From Micrasema longulum (lineage: Eukaryota; Arthropoda; Insecta; Trichoptera; Brachycentridae): a stretch of DNA of 64,000 nucleotides. Shown one piece after another: positions 34,603-49,140 of this stretch. The stretch covers positions 124,001 through 188,000 of the forward strand of contig JAGVSM010004988.1 in the NCBI GenBank assembly GCA_022494885.1, in the 5' to 3' direction. Each line of letters opens with the position of its first letter. The stretch's first letter is position 1. The notes under the pieces are model-generated. The model made no database searches. It saw only the letters and a list, made by a program, of their open reading frames with translations, and was not told the DNA's origin. A program made the translations under genes and the position numbers.

Positions 34603-36842
34603 AACGTAAAATATTTGTTTATTAGGTAGTTTTACCCTGCATTATTTCACTTTCCCTGGGTTGACATTTAAAGTGCAAGACTCATCACCTTACCTTCCTG
34701 TAACACGTGATCGAGATACACTGCATGTTATTTTTCAATACATTTATTTTTGATGATATTGATTTTCTTATTGCCAATATAAATACTTTATTATGCGTAA
34801 TCTTTGCTAATAATAATAATAATAATAATAATAGATGCTAATGGAAAGTAACTTTTTTTTTATTCTTAAGAAAAAAAAGGTTTATTACTTTATTTAGAAC
34901 GATTGCGAAATGCTAGCTTGGTTATTATATGTGTAGTATTTAAAATCTAGATTCGCAGATACTGCTCGCTTGATTTAAGGCAAAGTCGATATATATCCAT
35001 CCTCTAGAGAGGTTTTTGATTATTCTGTTTGAGAACTCGGTAATTGTATCTAAACAGATTTGTTTTTCCGCCTGGGTAAAATTTGTTCCTAGCACGAACA
35101 TTAATCACGTCTTTTCGGGAACGCGGTGTAATACGCCGAGTGCCCTTTTACAGAACTCGGATGGAATACCTCGCGTGTTCGACTTTAGCTCTAAATAATA
35201 ACTTAGTGTAGAGTTAGCTCGTGTAATTACTTCCACAGCCACTTAATAAGGTCTCTGTTATATGGCTGTTCAAGTCCAGTCGCTTCTAACTGTAACGAAT
35301 AGTAATACATATCGAACAATAAGTAGTCGTAAATAATAATCATAAACGAACTTCTAGCAGTGGGTATTGGGTATCAAAACAATCTTCCTCACCGCCCGCG
35401 CCCCCTTCAAAAAAAAAAGAAATTCAGGCGTTGCCTCAATCTTCAACAAAGGTTTTTAAAAATCAACAGAAAGAAGAATTGAAGAAATAAGATCTTTATT
35501 TTAAAGATTATCGACAGGCTTACAATGGTCTTTATGGATTGATATTAAAGATTTATATACATTATCTGAACGTAAACTAAATTCAATCATCTTTGAACCG
35601 GGAGTGATAACACCGCTTCCTTTTTGAATACTCGCCTTTGCTGTAGGAACGCTTCGACAAATGAGGATCCTCAGCGGAGGTGGAAAGAATCCGACGCTGG
35701 TTTTAAAATTTCCCACGGCAAAGATAGCGCTGGTACGCAAATTTCGGTTAGGTACACTAAGGTTAATCTGAGCGAGGATATCACGGGCTCTATATAGTTA
35801 GGAATTGTTTTGCGCAAAAGTATTAAACTTGATGTTAAATTGGATGTTAAGGCAGAACGATGAATGTTACACAGTGTGTAAAGTGCCACACAAACCAGCC
35901 AATGGCAGCTGTTAACAAATCCTTCAAATGCCTATATTTCCATATTTTGTTCTATAATACGTAGTTAACCCCAAATCAGAGTTTCTCAAATGTATTTTTC
36001 ATTTTCCTGAAAATTCAAACGGCAAACTCCTGAAAATATCACGACTGGGAGCTTACTATTCGCTGACCAGTTTTCCGTGTTATTAATAAAATATACTTTC
36101 ACTTCATTTTAAAGAGCTATTTGAAAAACATCACATGGTTATACAATATGCTTACATTTGCATGCGAATGTAGAAAAACAAAAATATATTAAACTTATTT
36201 TCCACAACAAATGTTTGTAAATGGGGGGGGTTAGAAATCAAAATACATAGAAGAGTTAAGATGACCAAAGTTTCGTTTTTAAAATCGTGTGATTCTGAAA
36301 CCTACAAAATAAATTAAACATCGGAAATAAATGACTTTAAAGAAAAGCAATTATTCAATTTTATCTATAAATATTTTTAACTAATCGATTTTTTTATTAT
36401 TTCTTAACATTTTTAGTATAAATCATATAAATGTTTTCATTAAGATGTTTTGTATTCCTTTTGAACGTATTATTTTCGTTTGCGTATGAGTGTAAAATAA
36501 GTTTCACAATGCTTTTCTTTGACATTGACACTGGTGACTGGTGACTGGTGACTGGTGACAGTGTTGACGGACACGGCGCGGCGCAGGACCTTACGAGTAT
36601 AAACGTCCCCACGTTTCAGCTACGTAATATGCTTTTTGCATTTCCGTCGTCAGCTGTTTTCTCTAAATAAAAAGGAAAAGTACCGATCTTCATCTCAGCT
36701 AATGGGAACTGAAAAGGGAAATCACCTATTGCAATGAAACGTTTTATTGGATAATAGTGTTAAATAGAGCGGAATACTTCGCTTTCGTGTAATTTATTCA
36801 TTAAAAAAAAAAGCTTTACCCATGAATAAAAGTTTCAGTGTT
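34603..36842. other. Non-coding region with microsatellites
   Basis: It holds an AAT trinucleotide run (34809-34833). Overlapping minus-strand frames at 35501-35889 shift frame into each other and are followed by an AATAAA-like word near 35485 on that strand. They could be a degraded gene copy, but I recognise no family. A CTGGTGA 7-bp tandem lies at 36531-36558. Confidence 0.35.
36531..36558. repeat. CTGGTGA heptamer, four units
   Basis: Four exact 7-bp units in tandem. Confidence 0.9.
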
Positions 36843-37610
36843 GTTTATTTATTTATTTATTTATTAACGGACATTGTCCATGTATACAATTTATAAGGTT
36901 TAAATATTACAATAAAAGAGTAGTTTAAAACATTTAAAGAAAAAAAGAAGAAGCATTGACAAACATAAGGGACATCGAGACAAGATCTGGACTATTTATT
37001 TAGTGCTCGTTTAAATCGTTGTAAACTTAAACCAAAAAAAGTCCAGATCTTGTCTTGAGTTAACAATACGACAAAGGCGGGTCATTGGAGAATTTAGGCC
37101 ATAGTTTGTTCTATGCTGATCGATGAACAATACTTCACTGTTTCTCAATCTACGAGTCGGAATATTGAATTTTACTTGTCCCAGCAATGATGAAACATCG
37201 ATTATACCATTTAGTATGCCGAACATATATATGGAGTCAATATTAGTTCTACGTTTTTGTATACTAGAAATATTTAACATTAACTCTATTTCAGCATAAA
37301 AATAATTATCTCTCTCTAGTCCGAGCATCCACGCTATTTTTCGAAGCAAGCGATGTTGGACTGATTCAATGTAATTTATGCGATTGACATAGAATGGAGA
37401 CCAGGCCACTGAGGCATATTCTAGAAGAGGGCGAACAGTCGAGCAATAGAGAGTTTTGATTGTACGGACATTAGTAAAATCAGAGGATATTCTGTTAATG
37501 AAGCCAAGTAATTTCAGTGATTTATTTACTGTATTATCTATATGCTCGTTGTATGTCAGTTTATAGTCCAAAACAACTCCTAAATCTCTGATATGTTGAT
37601 ATTTCATTGA
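36843..37610 (-). pseudogene. Non-LTR retrotransposon RT C-terminal fragment with 3' tail
   Basis: The minus-strand frame 37011-37607 (198 codons) is the post-catalytic part of a jockey/CR1-like ORF2. It has [16 protein letters not shown], then YCSTVRPLLEYASVAWSP, then ESVQHRLLRKIAW. These are hallmark blocks downstream of the RT active site. Its C-terminus has the NGIID and HRTNYGLNSPMTRL patterns also seen at 14557 and 10333. The 3' UTR runs to a (TTTA)n tract at 36843-36865 (plus strand), the typical tail of this class. The catalytic core is lost by 5' truncation near 37607. It is otherwise open. Confidence 0.8.
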
Positions 37611-38738
37611 AATAAACAGACGAAAGAATTTAAGAAAAAATATGGATATTCATTGGCAGAACTATTTATTGTTAGGCGGTGTGTAATGTCGTCACTGAAA
37701 CTAGCCAACGGGTCATACGCCATGTATACACCTTGACTTACATATTCCTGTATCATAAATGTACTTCATGTCTGTCTGTTAGACATAAGTACAAAACACT
37801 CTTTCCTCTATCGTTCTTGCTCTAACTATAATGATTGAAATTGTAAGAAAATTAAACAATTTAGAATCCATTAAAAGTAATTGTTGTTTTTAAACTTAAA
37901 ATAAACTTTTTTAACATACAAAAAAACAACATCCTCCGAATTTTTAAATATATGCGTTTTATTTGAATGCAACCCTGTAAATTCGATGAAAAACACATAC
38001 ATGCTTCTTACTTTTTTCCCACTCAACATAATGAATATGCTATTATTTATAAACCTTGAGGACGTAAATTTTAAAAAAATGCGAAAATCCGCACGTAAAT
38101 CTGTCAAGCCATTTTAGAGTTTTTGCGAGACTAATAACGGTGATTCATTTATATATACTCTTATATAGATTTAAAAAACAAACAAAAATTTGCTGTTCTC
38201 AATTAACTTTATGTTTATTAAAAAAAAAAATAAAAGTCCTAAAATTAAACTTACTCAATTAGTATGGCCTATAAGTTACGAACTTACGTCGTAAAATTAA
38301 AATTCTCACAGGTTGCCTTTTAAAAATACATTGCTAACATTATAACTGTAAATTTAATGTATTTATGTCATGTTTTTGTTATTGTGCTATTTTTGTACAA
38401 TAAATTACAAGATTAAATAATAATGTTGTAATAAAAATATAATACTAGCATGTTGCATGTAGTTGGTTTTCACCGACTGTTACATGCTAAAAAGTTCGGC
38501 CCCTCGGTTGAAAAGGATTTTGCACCCTTATAAATTTTGCCCTTAGGGCCCCAATGAGTCGGCCCTGCGGGCTTTAATGTATCTGTCCTCTTGGCTTATT
38601 AAATCAGTCCTGTCTATCTTCATGGTCTTATTATATCTTCAGGGTCTTTGTTAATAAGGATGTCAGATGCGCTATATTAGTTATCCACGATACAAATTAA
38701 AATCAATATTCATGAATTTTGGCGCTATATAAGTTATC
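37611..38738. other. Unassigned AT-rich sequence
   Basis: No gene is seen. A degenerate block at about 38490-38650 repeats GGCCCT/GGTCTT-like words (CGGCCCCTCGG, CGGCCCTGCGG, TCTTCAGGGTC) and may be an old tandem array. Confidence 0.35.
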
Positions 38739-38866
38739 AGGTGCCGTGAAGCAGTTGGTTAGACGCCTAACTGTAAAACTGGCGTCGCGGGTTCGATTCC
38801 CGCCATTTGCAAGAAAAAATCCAAGAAAGATTTGTTTCTCAATTTGCCTGGGTGTTGTGGTGTATT
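38739..38866 (+). mobile_element. tRNA-derived SINE, family A, copy 2
   Basis: GTGCCGTGAAGCAGTTGGTT and then AGACGCCTAACTGTAAAACT form the head, with an intact CGGGTTCGATTCCCGCC T-arm. CAAGAAAAAATCCAAGAAAG and then CCTGGGTGTTG follow, as in the 12979 copy. The anticodon-loop region is CTGTAAA. Short frames over it on both strands are not genes. Confidence 0.75.
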
Positions 38867-39939
38867 TTTTATTACCTTTTTCCATATCCCCTCTATCCCA
38901 CCTGCTGACAAGACTCAAAATAGAGGCTTAGCGGGTGATTCCTTTAAAAAATAAAAATAAATCCTTCATAATGATAATAATAAAAGACACATGTTACGTT
39001 ATTTAGGATACAAAATTCTCGTTGTAAATCAAATTTTGTAAGGAAATAAAAACATTCCTGAATTTTGATCGAAAATCTTATAATAAATTTAAAGGAAATG
39101 AAAAATATTATCGGAATTAATTTTTAAATAGTAAATATTGTAATAATAATACAAATATGGAAATACATAAAGTAATAAGTAAAAAGGGGTCAACAGATCT
39201 TTTGAATTATCTGTTTTAAACTTTTTGATTTGAATGTTTATTTGAATATCCGTTCTTACAGTTTTAACTTACGCGGATTAAATGACTAGAATAGCAATTC
39301 ACCCCGAATAAGCAGATAAAGTTTATCCTTGAAGAAATCATACAAAAAATGAACTTTTGCTTTATTTGTGTAATAACGGGACAACATCAGGGCCTCTGAT
39401 CGGAAAATGATATAATAGATTACAGACATGATTCAACTGTAATGAGCATGTAAAATTAAATAAACAAAATAAAACCTGACGAAAGGAAAACTAAAACAAA
39501 TTGTGAAAAGTTTTATACATTGCTATGTATTATTCTCGTATTATTACGTAATAGGTATATAATATCATATTATATTTGAGGAAAAATTCTTTGAACTGTA
39601 GCCATGTGTTTTTTGTCGTCGGAAGTTTTTGATCATACTGCATCGTCCGTCATCAGGGCTAGGGTTTACGGTTTTCAAATTCTTTTGCATGGAGGAGATA
39701 AAACATACTCGATAATATTAACAAATCGAAAATCTGAACATCGATAAATATTAAGTAGATACACTCTAAATTTATATTTGTCGTATTTTCAAATTTGTTT
39801 GAAAGTAGCAGTATATAATGTAATATTCTACTATTAAAAGTACAGAGCATGTTTCAGATTAAAATAACTTAGATGGGGCTCGGTGGAAAAAAGACTGAAA
39901 ATAAAGCCAACAGGTTTTTTTTTTTTTTTATAAAAAGAA
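38867..39939. other. AT-rich sequence, nothing recognised
   Basis: There is no coding frame or matched repeat. CATCGTCCGTCATCAGGGCT at about 39641-39660 recalls the CATCCATCATCAGGG word near 8330 and may mark a shared old repeat. Confidence 0.35.
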
Positions 39940-40112
39940 ATATTTGCGTTCTTATGATTTACCCAAATATTTAATTTTGAAGGCCATTTTTAACGAGTTG
40001 TAAATAACTCACTATTAGAAAATGGAATCAAGTTGGGGTAGAGTGGGATTCGAACCACGGACCTTTGGTCTGTGAGTCCGAGACACTAGCCACGGGACCA
40101 CAACCCGATTTA
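39940..40112 (-). mobile_element. tRNA-derived SINE, family B, copy 5 (best preserved)
   Basis: The plus-strand text starts GAAATATTTGCGTTCTTATG and ends GGGACCACAACCCGATTTAA. The B-box complement GGGATTCGAACCACGGACC is intact. It is preceded by a poly-T run, which is the poly-A tail on the minus strand. It is the best reference copy for the family. Confidence 0.8.
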
Positions 40113-41832
40113 AAGGTTAAAGGTATTTTTTAAATTTTATACTAGCATTGAATGATAAAGATATTCAGACGACTTCAATCTTAAACGAAAATGGAGTTCA
40201 TAACGTTGCATGCAACAATGACGGCAAATGAAAAATAGTAAAACAATACGTAGGAGGTTTCGGTTCTTTTTACGGTTATATATCTTTAAGTATTGTATCA
40301 AAACATATCTATACCAGTGCTTACTCGGTGATCTTTATTTTTCATGAATGTTCTTAAATTCGCAATATTTTTATAACACAATTAAAGCATCGTAATATTA
40401 TTTAACTAAAAAAATATTTTCTAGAAGGTTTTAAATGTATTACCATATTATTATCAAACAACTAAACTTCTTACCAAACCCTCTACCCGTTTCCCATATA
40501 AATTATAAATACATTTTTTTACTTACGCTCCTGCACATGCGCACTCACACGCACATTCACGCATTCACATACCCACATACAAACATGGACACAAACGTCG
40601 CACACGTGATTATGTAAACTCTCTCCTGTATTATGTATTAAATTAACAGTGGATTTTTAAAATTGGTTTTTAGTATTGTTAACGTATTTCTACTTATTGT
40701 TGTGTAATCGCTGTAAAAATCCCTAATAAAAATAAAAAAATTACCGAGGATATGTATCTATTCCTAATAGCTTTCACTTGAGGGTTATTGTACTACTAAG
40801 TATTTGCGTTTACGTATGTACATTTTACACTAAACTCGTGAACGAATGACCAATTAGTCTTCTTTTGTTATTGTTTATTGTATAATGGTATTAACAATGC
40901 ACGTAATACTTTTAAAACGGAACAAAAAATTTCAATTATTCAAAATCCAAACTGCAACCGACACTTTATTAACACTTTTGTCAAAATGGCATAACCATCA
41001 TGAAAATTCAGGATAACACTTTCAATAAGTGCCAGCGGCACAGCGCCTGTACTTAATGGGGATGTATCGGTGTATTAGGGCCGGTTATATAATAATACGC
41101 AAAGTAAATATTTTTAGCCAACAATAGCTTCTACTTTACACTTTGTGCATTTTGTGGAATATCTATGGAAAGATGCCAAAAGCATAAATTTTCTTGACAT
41201 TGATTTATTTCCTACATCAGGGTTATGTAGTATCACTATCAATGCCTATTAACGCACGAATATATCGCTAATTATTATTATCTTCCAACATTTTATATTT
41301 AATTCGAACGCCATAAATCCAGTAGCCTTTTTCGATAAGGCTAGCGATAAAATGGTCGTATTATGTACACTCCCGAGTGAACGACGAAATTTAATTACGA
41401 GTGCTTTACAAGCCAAGAATTTAGCTGAAATTCCGAAGATTAATTAGGATTACCGTGCTATCGTACGAAGTAATGTAATAAGCTGGATTTCAAATCCCTT
41501 ATTCAGCGCACTTAATGTTCTCCGTCTATAACACATACTGAGTACGTCATATTTATTATCGCTTCCCCTCTGATCCGTACGGAGAGAACTGCATGCAAAT
41601 AAAGCAGCTCAGTTTGTTTGTGATCGGTCTACATTCGTGCAATGCTATCATTGTACGGGGTAGGTAGTTATTCCGTGGTAGTCGAGCGGACTCCAAATCG
41701 AAACACTTAGCTACAATTTAATTCCGCTATTTGAAAAATCCCCATAATCGTAATACATATTTGATTAAATCATAATACCGCAAATATATATATTTTTTAA
41801 TAAAAGGATTGTTAGTGTAGTTGACTTACTTT

Positions 41833-41995
41833 TCGTCATAATTGTAGAACAACGACGCATGTAATTTTCTTCAACTTTACATTTTTTAATATTATTTTTT
41901 TTTATACATGTGACCGGTTTAAAAATTTTTTTGACGCTTTATATCACAACTTGTTGAAACGAAAATGAAATATATAAAAGGCATAAAATATTAAT
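41833..41995. mobile_element. Diverged relative of the 10771 MITE (one arm recognisable)
   Basis: CGTCATAATTGTAGAACAAC and then GACGCATGTAATTTTCTTCA match the left arm at 10771 and the next few bases. The following AT-rich DNA stays loosely alignable to an ATATAAAAGG word present in both. I cannot see the right arm. Confidence 0.45.
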
Positions 41996-44900
41996 AATAC
42001 TGTATTATTAACTTCTTGAAACTGATGCGTGTTTGTACATTTACCCCCTTGGCTTGAGAGCAAAAAATCGTACTATTGTTGACTACATAATTTTTGACCT
42101 CATTAACTTGATTTGAACTGATCGCTTCTTAGAAAAGACTGTACCAATAATCCACGTCTCTTTTAGTCCAGGGTTCGTAATCTGTTAGGAAGTTAAAATT
42201 TATCTGCTAAGTAAAATTAAGAAAAATAGAATATGTTGACAATTTCTTTTTCTAAACATGTTCAATTACCGGTTACCGCTTAAGATACTTTGAATTTTCA
42301 TACAAATATACACACTTTTGTACATAAATATCTATTTTAGTTTATACCGTCTTAGTATATACCGATGAAGATAGACGTTCATAATCGCGGCCCTGAAGTG
42401 CTTCTTGAGGTTGAATATGAAAGAGGTTGTGTTCAACTTCAATGACCTAATAGGTATTGACGAACGAAGTAGGCATTGACGGTTAAGAAAAATTAATGAA
42501 AATAATTTTTTCGTATTTTTTCATACCCTTGCTTTTCCCCGTTAATTATCATATTTTATGAAGTCATCGAGCCGTATCAAGTGCCCGCTATCTTTTCTTT
42601 CCCTGAAGATCTTTACGAGCTTCGTTCTTTCGATACTGTTTCAAACACCGGCTCATTAGACATCTTTTCAACCCGGCTTATTTTCAGGGTGTGTGTAGAA
42701 TCATAACCTTTTACCGCATACAATAATTATGCGTATATCATAATATTACAGTACAATGAAACTTATAAATGTTATTGAAAACGTTAAAAATGATTTTATT
42801 CGTTTGTCCAAGATACGTCACAGTAACACTTGCACAAATAACAATATTTTGTAGCAGTATTATTTAACGGTTTGTAGTTGAGTTAGTGGTAAACTCGCAA
42901 TATTAATATCAGATCACGATTTCGATTATTTATCAACTACGCCAGTAAATAATTTCGTCAAGTAATTTCAACGAAAATGTATGTTTTATTCCGCCGTGCC
43001 GGCATAAATGAACTCTTGCAGCAAGACATCACGATTTGTGATAATGTAATCAAGAATTACTTACAGTGACAAACTACTTAAGTTATAAGTTAACTATCTG
43101 ACTTCTGAGATAAGATTATGCTTAAATATAAGCACCAGAGTTAGTCTCTTTTTTTGGAGAGTTACAGTGATAACATTTACTAGATGTATAAAGTAGATCT
43201 TTAGAGAATTTTTTAAAAACACGTACCTTTTATGAAATTTATTAATAAAAATAAAATAAAATGTATCAATGAATTGTTCAGTACATATATTAAGTACGTA
43301 CATTATTCAAAAAAAATCTTGCAAACCCAAATAATATTTTAATTTTAACCTTAATAAAAACTTTGCTACAGTTACGTAAGTTGATCATCTTCAAACCTCA
43401 TATAGCTAGATATTCCAAAAGTTTATGATAATTAAAAATTATAGTGGACATTAATAATTAATACGATTTAAAATTCACCCAATAATTTGAAGTATACGGT
43501 TCGAGGAAAGTCGTATAGAATATTTTATTTTTATTTATTATGAAAAAACATGTACAATATTTTAACTTGTATGAAATAAAATATACATACATATTACATG
43601 GCATATAAATAATAATAATAAATACATGTCTTGATATTTTATTTTCTTTCAACTACACATTCGATTAAAATAACAACATATCAATCTATTTAGCGAAAAT
43701 GAAAAATCCTGCTTGACCTAAATGATCGAAGCACTGTAGTGAGGTACTTACACGCAAAGCCATACAATATGAGTAAAGTAATAAGACTAGTGTACGGCTT
43801 TCTTTATGGTATATTTCCGCCCTGGACTGAGTGTGATTAATTCTCATGGTCGGCATATCGCCGGCCGATCTTCTCGGATCAATCATGTATGCCCCTTGAC
43901 CTGACACGAGGACGGGACTTCGCCATCGATATTATTATTCTGAACTATTTTCTCTATCGACCTGGAAAGTACAAAGGGCTGAACAGCCAAAAATCGAAGA
44001 AGCGTAATACAGTCAAATAATATGTTATCATTCCCGAGTGAAACCCATGCGCCGCCATTTAATTTATATTTCAAAATACAAAACTCTTAGACTGAAAACA
44101 CTATAAAACACAATATAAAAAGTATTGCAAATATTTTTTTTTATCTACGTCATCGCCATCAGTTCTGCATTTAAATACCTCCATCGTTTTCTCCGCGCTT
44201 ATAATGCTTCTCATGCGTCGTTTTTTTTTATACGACAGTAGTTTTAGAAGTTAAAAACCCGCATTAAAAAAACTAGGGTTTAAATTACTCATTTTATTTT
44301 AGCTCTCCTGGCGTAAAAAAAATCACGTGTTAAAAGTTTATATGATGATATCCCATCAATGATTCACCACATTAGTTTTCCTCATTCTGTTACTTTGAAA
44401 AAGTGCCGTAAATCAAAAATTACAGTTCGTCAAACGCGATAAAAAAATATTGTAAATTACCATACGAATATGTAGCATAAATAATACGCTTCCCAAAGCG
44501 GCAGTCGTTCTTTCGGAGTATACCTACCGTAAAGGTAAGTAAAATCCTTTCAGATGTATATCGATGTTCCGAACGTATTTGAACCTTTCCCGAATAACTC
44601 AACTTTTCAGGCCCCCTGAACTCCGCACGTTCCGATAACTGTTCCACAGAGACATTGAATATCGGAATATTGTATAAATTTATAAAAATCAGAGATCTAA
44701 AATTATAATTTGTTTAGGTTTATATTTACTATTTGCTATTTGATAAATATATATTTTTTTAACATTAGTAATTTAGGAAATACAAGTGTGCTTTATTAAA
44801 TAAATATATACCGATGTATTTTTTTGCATCAATAAATTAATTTTAATCACAATCTTAATTTATTTTTAAGAAGAAAATACGTATTTTATCAATTTATCTC

Positions 44901-45591
44901 TTTAAATATAATATAAGCCTTTCATACGCAATGTGTTTCAGCGTTAAATATTGTATTCTAGACTTCTGTAAACTAAATAGGCAACCATTTTGTCGTTTTA
45001 CATTATGAAATTTATAAAAATAAAAGTCAAATTAAAGTATTCATTAAAAAAACAAAAAAATCGTCAAATCAAATTAATAATTTCATTTAACATAAATATT
45101 ACCATTCCAATAATAACAATTCTAATTTTATGGAATCATGTGTTGTAAACTTAACTTTGGACTATTAAATTAGAAATCAAACGCGCTCTTTCACGTTTTA
45201 TGAATGAATTTTATTTGTGATTATTTTTATACGGATGAAGTTTATAGTGGTTAGTAGTTTGTATACTTTTCATATTATATAGTGTTTTTGTTACCAGTAA
45301 ATGGTATACCTACCTAATCTCGGTCCTGTGTCCTGTTATTCTCTCTTCGAGTCAATCGTCAATCGAGCTTACACAACTTTGTTCTACCTGTACCTACGCA
45401 TAAAAATGCTATTGCAATTTCTGTTATCGGTTATTACTTAATATATTTAGACGACTGAAAGAAAGAAAAAAAATCCTGATACGCATATCATGCAAACTGA
45501 GTATTTATATTCCACCCCCTGATCCCGCCATCTCGAGGTGTCACGGTGTCAGTGCCCGGCTCGGCGCTGAAACAATATACGCTAATGTTGC

Positions 45592-45660
45592 CGACTCCCG
45601 CGTGCCCCGCGTGTCCCGCGTGTCCCGCGTGTCCCGCGTGTCCCGCGTGCGCCGCGCGCC
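45592..45660. repeat. 9-bp GC-rich minisatellite
   Basis: CGTGTCCCG units are repeated about six times. Because 9 is a multiple of three, both strands stay open (Cys-Pro-Ala or Ala-Gly-His repeats), so the long frames here are by-products. Confidence 0.9.
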
Positions 45661-48600
45661 TCCCGCCAGTGAACAATACGGGCCAGTTTCTCAGTCCTTT
45701 GTCCCGCCTCCAGCCGGCTTCATTATTGCCTTTGTTCAGTCCTGGCTCCCGGAAGGTTCCGGAGAGTTCATTACTAAATAGCGCCACCGCGAGATTGAAA
45801 CTTTCGCTATTCGCTAGACACTACACTTCTACAGCCTACTTAATCGGCATATAAGGTACATCACGTGTAAGCAGTGTTCCCACAATAGACGGTGTGAACT
45901 TTGTTTAGGACAATGCATGTCTAGATCTTCGTCTCGCCGTCAATGTATGCTTTTACTTATCACATTTCCCCCATCCTGTCGTTACATTTTCTCATGTGCT
46001 TCTACCTAGATTTTCTCTCGCGCTTACCTCATCGCATTAATATTTTTTTTACCAGTATTTTCACCCCTTTTTTACGTTTTCCCGTTGCAATTTTTACATT
46101 TTCAAAAATAAAGGAAATTATTTTTCGCAAGTAAGTAGGACGCTTCGAATCTCTAGGACAGAAATCATAGTCGAAAATTCCTGGAATCCTAGAATCTTTC
46201 TGGTACATACCAGTGCAGAGTGATAACCTTAACGTTGACCTCTGCATTCCGAAAGCGAACGTTACTCCAATGACGCTGACGTTTTGATACAATGTCGCTG
46301 TAATTTAGCCTAATAGTCGTGTAATTAAGCTGCAGGATCAGTTTTATTACTTATAGAAATGTCAGCGAAACATAATGTTGTATTTAATTTATAATTATTT
46401 TTTTTTGTACAGACAATTCAAGCATGCAATATTCAGGTTAATTAATTGCTTCTGTGTATCATTTAATAAACATTAGTATTATTTTAATTGGAATAATCAT
46501 GTCCACGTATATGTAATGTACCTACTTCTACCTTCGGAGCATAGTGAAAAAGAAACAATATCGGCTTATGGGCCCTTCGAACGAGGTAATTTGTTTAGTT
46601 CGTTTTTGGTTCCAATTAGGGCGAATCGGAACCACAAAATCAAGCCGCGTATCGACAAAAAATAACATTTTATATCGGTTGGACTAGTTGTCGTTATGAC
46701 CAAATCAGATCGCCCGTAAGGCCCATTCTCTATTGATAGTGATATAATATTCCAATTGCATTTATTACGATTGTTATATGGTTTTGAACGTTATTGAATT
46801 GGAAATGTTCTCTGCATATTGATTATCGCACAGTACATAAAGGATCGATAGGTGCACGCCAGCGATTGTTTGCTCTATTATTAGACCGCCATAATACACA
46901 CCTCGAATGTAATTATATTACGAGTGGAGTCGAGTACTCCACATTTGTCTATTATGACCGCAAATAGTGAATATCTACTACTTACCTTGTACTCGCGATA
47001 ATGGCAAGTGTAATCGTGTGTTGCGCAATGGAACCATCGCCATCGCGGACCTTGCGCGCATTTTGTGGAACCAATTATTATCATATTATAATACCTGCAT
47101 TATGAAAACCACTGTGGTTTACCACTGATTTGGTTGCGTTCAAGGTAAGTGAATTTAGGGTTTAATTTTAGACCAGCTAGAAATTGTGTTGCAGGTACGT
47201 GATTATTGTTTATCGTATTACTGAATTATTATTTTCACATTTTTAGAATATAAATAAATAATACCACATAAAAAACGGCGATAAGCGTTTTAAATAAATA
47301 GTATTTTTTATAAAAGAGCGAAATCTATGGTGGAGAATGGGTGGAGTTTTCGATATCCACACGCTCGCTAACATACGTAATAAATATTATATTAAGGTAC
47401 ACACAGAATGTGAGTAGGATCGAGCGAAAGAAAATATAATCTCTTCCTGTTTGCCAGGAAAACTTTGTAGAACCTATTGACATTCATTATAATCTAATGA
47501 GGGTTGTTTTTTCACTTCATCCACATCACCGAGTACCCTCCAGAAATAATGGACCAGTTCACTATATTTATAATAAGTCTTACAGAGATAGTATGGGCGG
47601 TGACATCGAGACGTTATTTTCCCTCGAGTTTTCGCACCAAATTTTTCATTTTTATTTCACGCGAATAATGTCGCACGTTTCCTTTTCGTTTTCAGGCTGA
47701 AAAATCAGTTACACAGGTTGACGTATTCGATAAATTGGACAAGGCGTGACGTTTTCTGACGTTACAAATGTAGGGTCGCCGCCAGTCAGCTCAGCTGGTA
47801 GACAAATAGTTCCTCTGGTGTGAAATTGATGGCTTTTAATAAATAATCTCCTTCATTAGTGCGACCGAATTTGGGGCACGGAATGTGGCGTGCCTATCGA
47901 GAATTCCCGCGGATAATAGAGAATGTTTCATGTTCTGTAACTACTCGTCCGTACTAGGGGTCGAATGATCCCCAAAGGTGGCTGGCTGGTCGCGATGCGC
48001 GATGGCTCTTCATAATATCCTTGCATGGAACATAGCGGGTCATGCGGTACTATTTATATGTCACATTCCAACAATTCTTCTCTCCTCTGTTTTTGTATAT
48101 GGTAACCATCAAAATTCGAGAACATTTTTAATACAATATTTTCTAACTATTTAAAGTTCATTAAAAAGCACTCCTCCAACTTTTACATTCTACGTAAGAT
48201 TTATTCTGTTTTATAATGATCATAATAGCTTGATTATTATTCTAAATGCCAGTCTTCATTATATTTGCAACCGCGAAGCTATTTAAGGAATCCTTGAGAT
48301 GATATGTTAATGTTTAAAAAATAAACAACAGAAAAGCAGACAAGAAAAAGTTAATCAAATTACAAATACTCTCTACAGGAAACATAAAGCAATTATTTGT
48401 TATTCTTAAATTGTATATCTTCCTTTATACTTCAATATGCATTGCGCGCTGCACACATGTTAAAACAGCATTAATATCAACAACAAAATATATGTATTTC
48501 CGAACCAAATTTCCTATCTTTAAATTCGGTATCTTGTTGAATTTTATTGCAATCAGCTAATGGATAGCTAGAATGTGCTTCACACGTAGACCTCGCACAC

Positions 48601-48944
48601 AGGATATTATTATTTTCTTTACGCATTTATATGAAATATTATTGTGAGCACATTAAATAGGTATAAAAGTTACTTTAAAATATATTATTTTTCGTTGTCT
48701 TATTTATATATTGGGCTAATACCATAAATGGTAATATGTTTTGAAAAAAAAAAACGCTTTGCAAACCAAACAGTAAAACACGAGTTAGTTTCACTAATAA
48801 TAACATTTTGAAATCATTAAAGGTACATTTAATTCAAGTTTCTTAATGAAAATTCTTGGTGGGAGTTTATTAAACAAATATATTTATAATAAAACGTATA
48901 ATCCATCCCCTCTCCTCTCTTCATAGTATAGTGTTATTTTTTTT

Positions 48945-49140
48945 TATATATATATTTATTTTTGTTAATCTTTGCTTTTAATTTTTGTACAAAAGTGTAA
49001 GATTCAATATGTCCATGTATTTATAATTTTCTCAAACTGAACGGTTTGGGTAGGTAAGAAGAAATTGCCTTGAGGCAATATGCCCGCCCTTATATGTATA
49101 TTTATTGTATATGTATATAAAGTGTCAAATAAATAAATAA
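48945..49140 (+). mobile_element. Non-LTR retrotransposon 3' end, family D, copy 2
   Basis: GAAGAAATTGCCTTGAGGCA, then ATATGCCCGCCC, then an AAATAAATAAATAA tail (ending about 49140). The GCCTTGAGGC centre can form a small hairpin. It is the partner of the minus-strand copy at 34053. Only 3' UTR is present. Confidence 0.6.

Larger units (their letters stand above)
40113..48944. other. Long region without a supported gene
   Basis: A possible non-LTR 3' UTR with CA-rich DNA and an AATAAAAATAAAAAA end lies at about 40520-40740. A diverged partner of the 10771 MITE arm lies at 41833-41861. A 9-bp CpG minisatellite lies at 45592-45660. Frames near 43686-44074, 44420-44647 and 45943-46292 have no recognisable domain. 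A CpG-rich patch surrounds 45530-45760. Otherwise I see nothing that I can name. Confidence 0.35.

Noticed and set aside
45488..45854. Long overlapping frames on both strands encoding CPA or AGH repeats
   Set aside because: They are produced by a 9-bp CpG-rich minisatellite that stays open in several frames; there is no domain.
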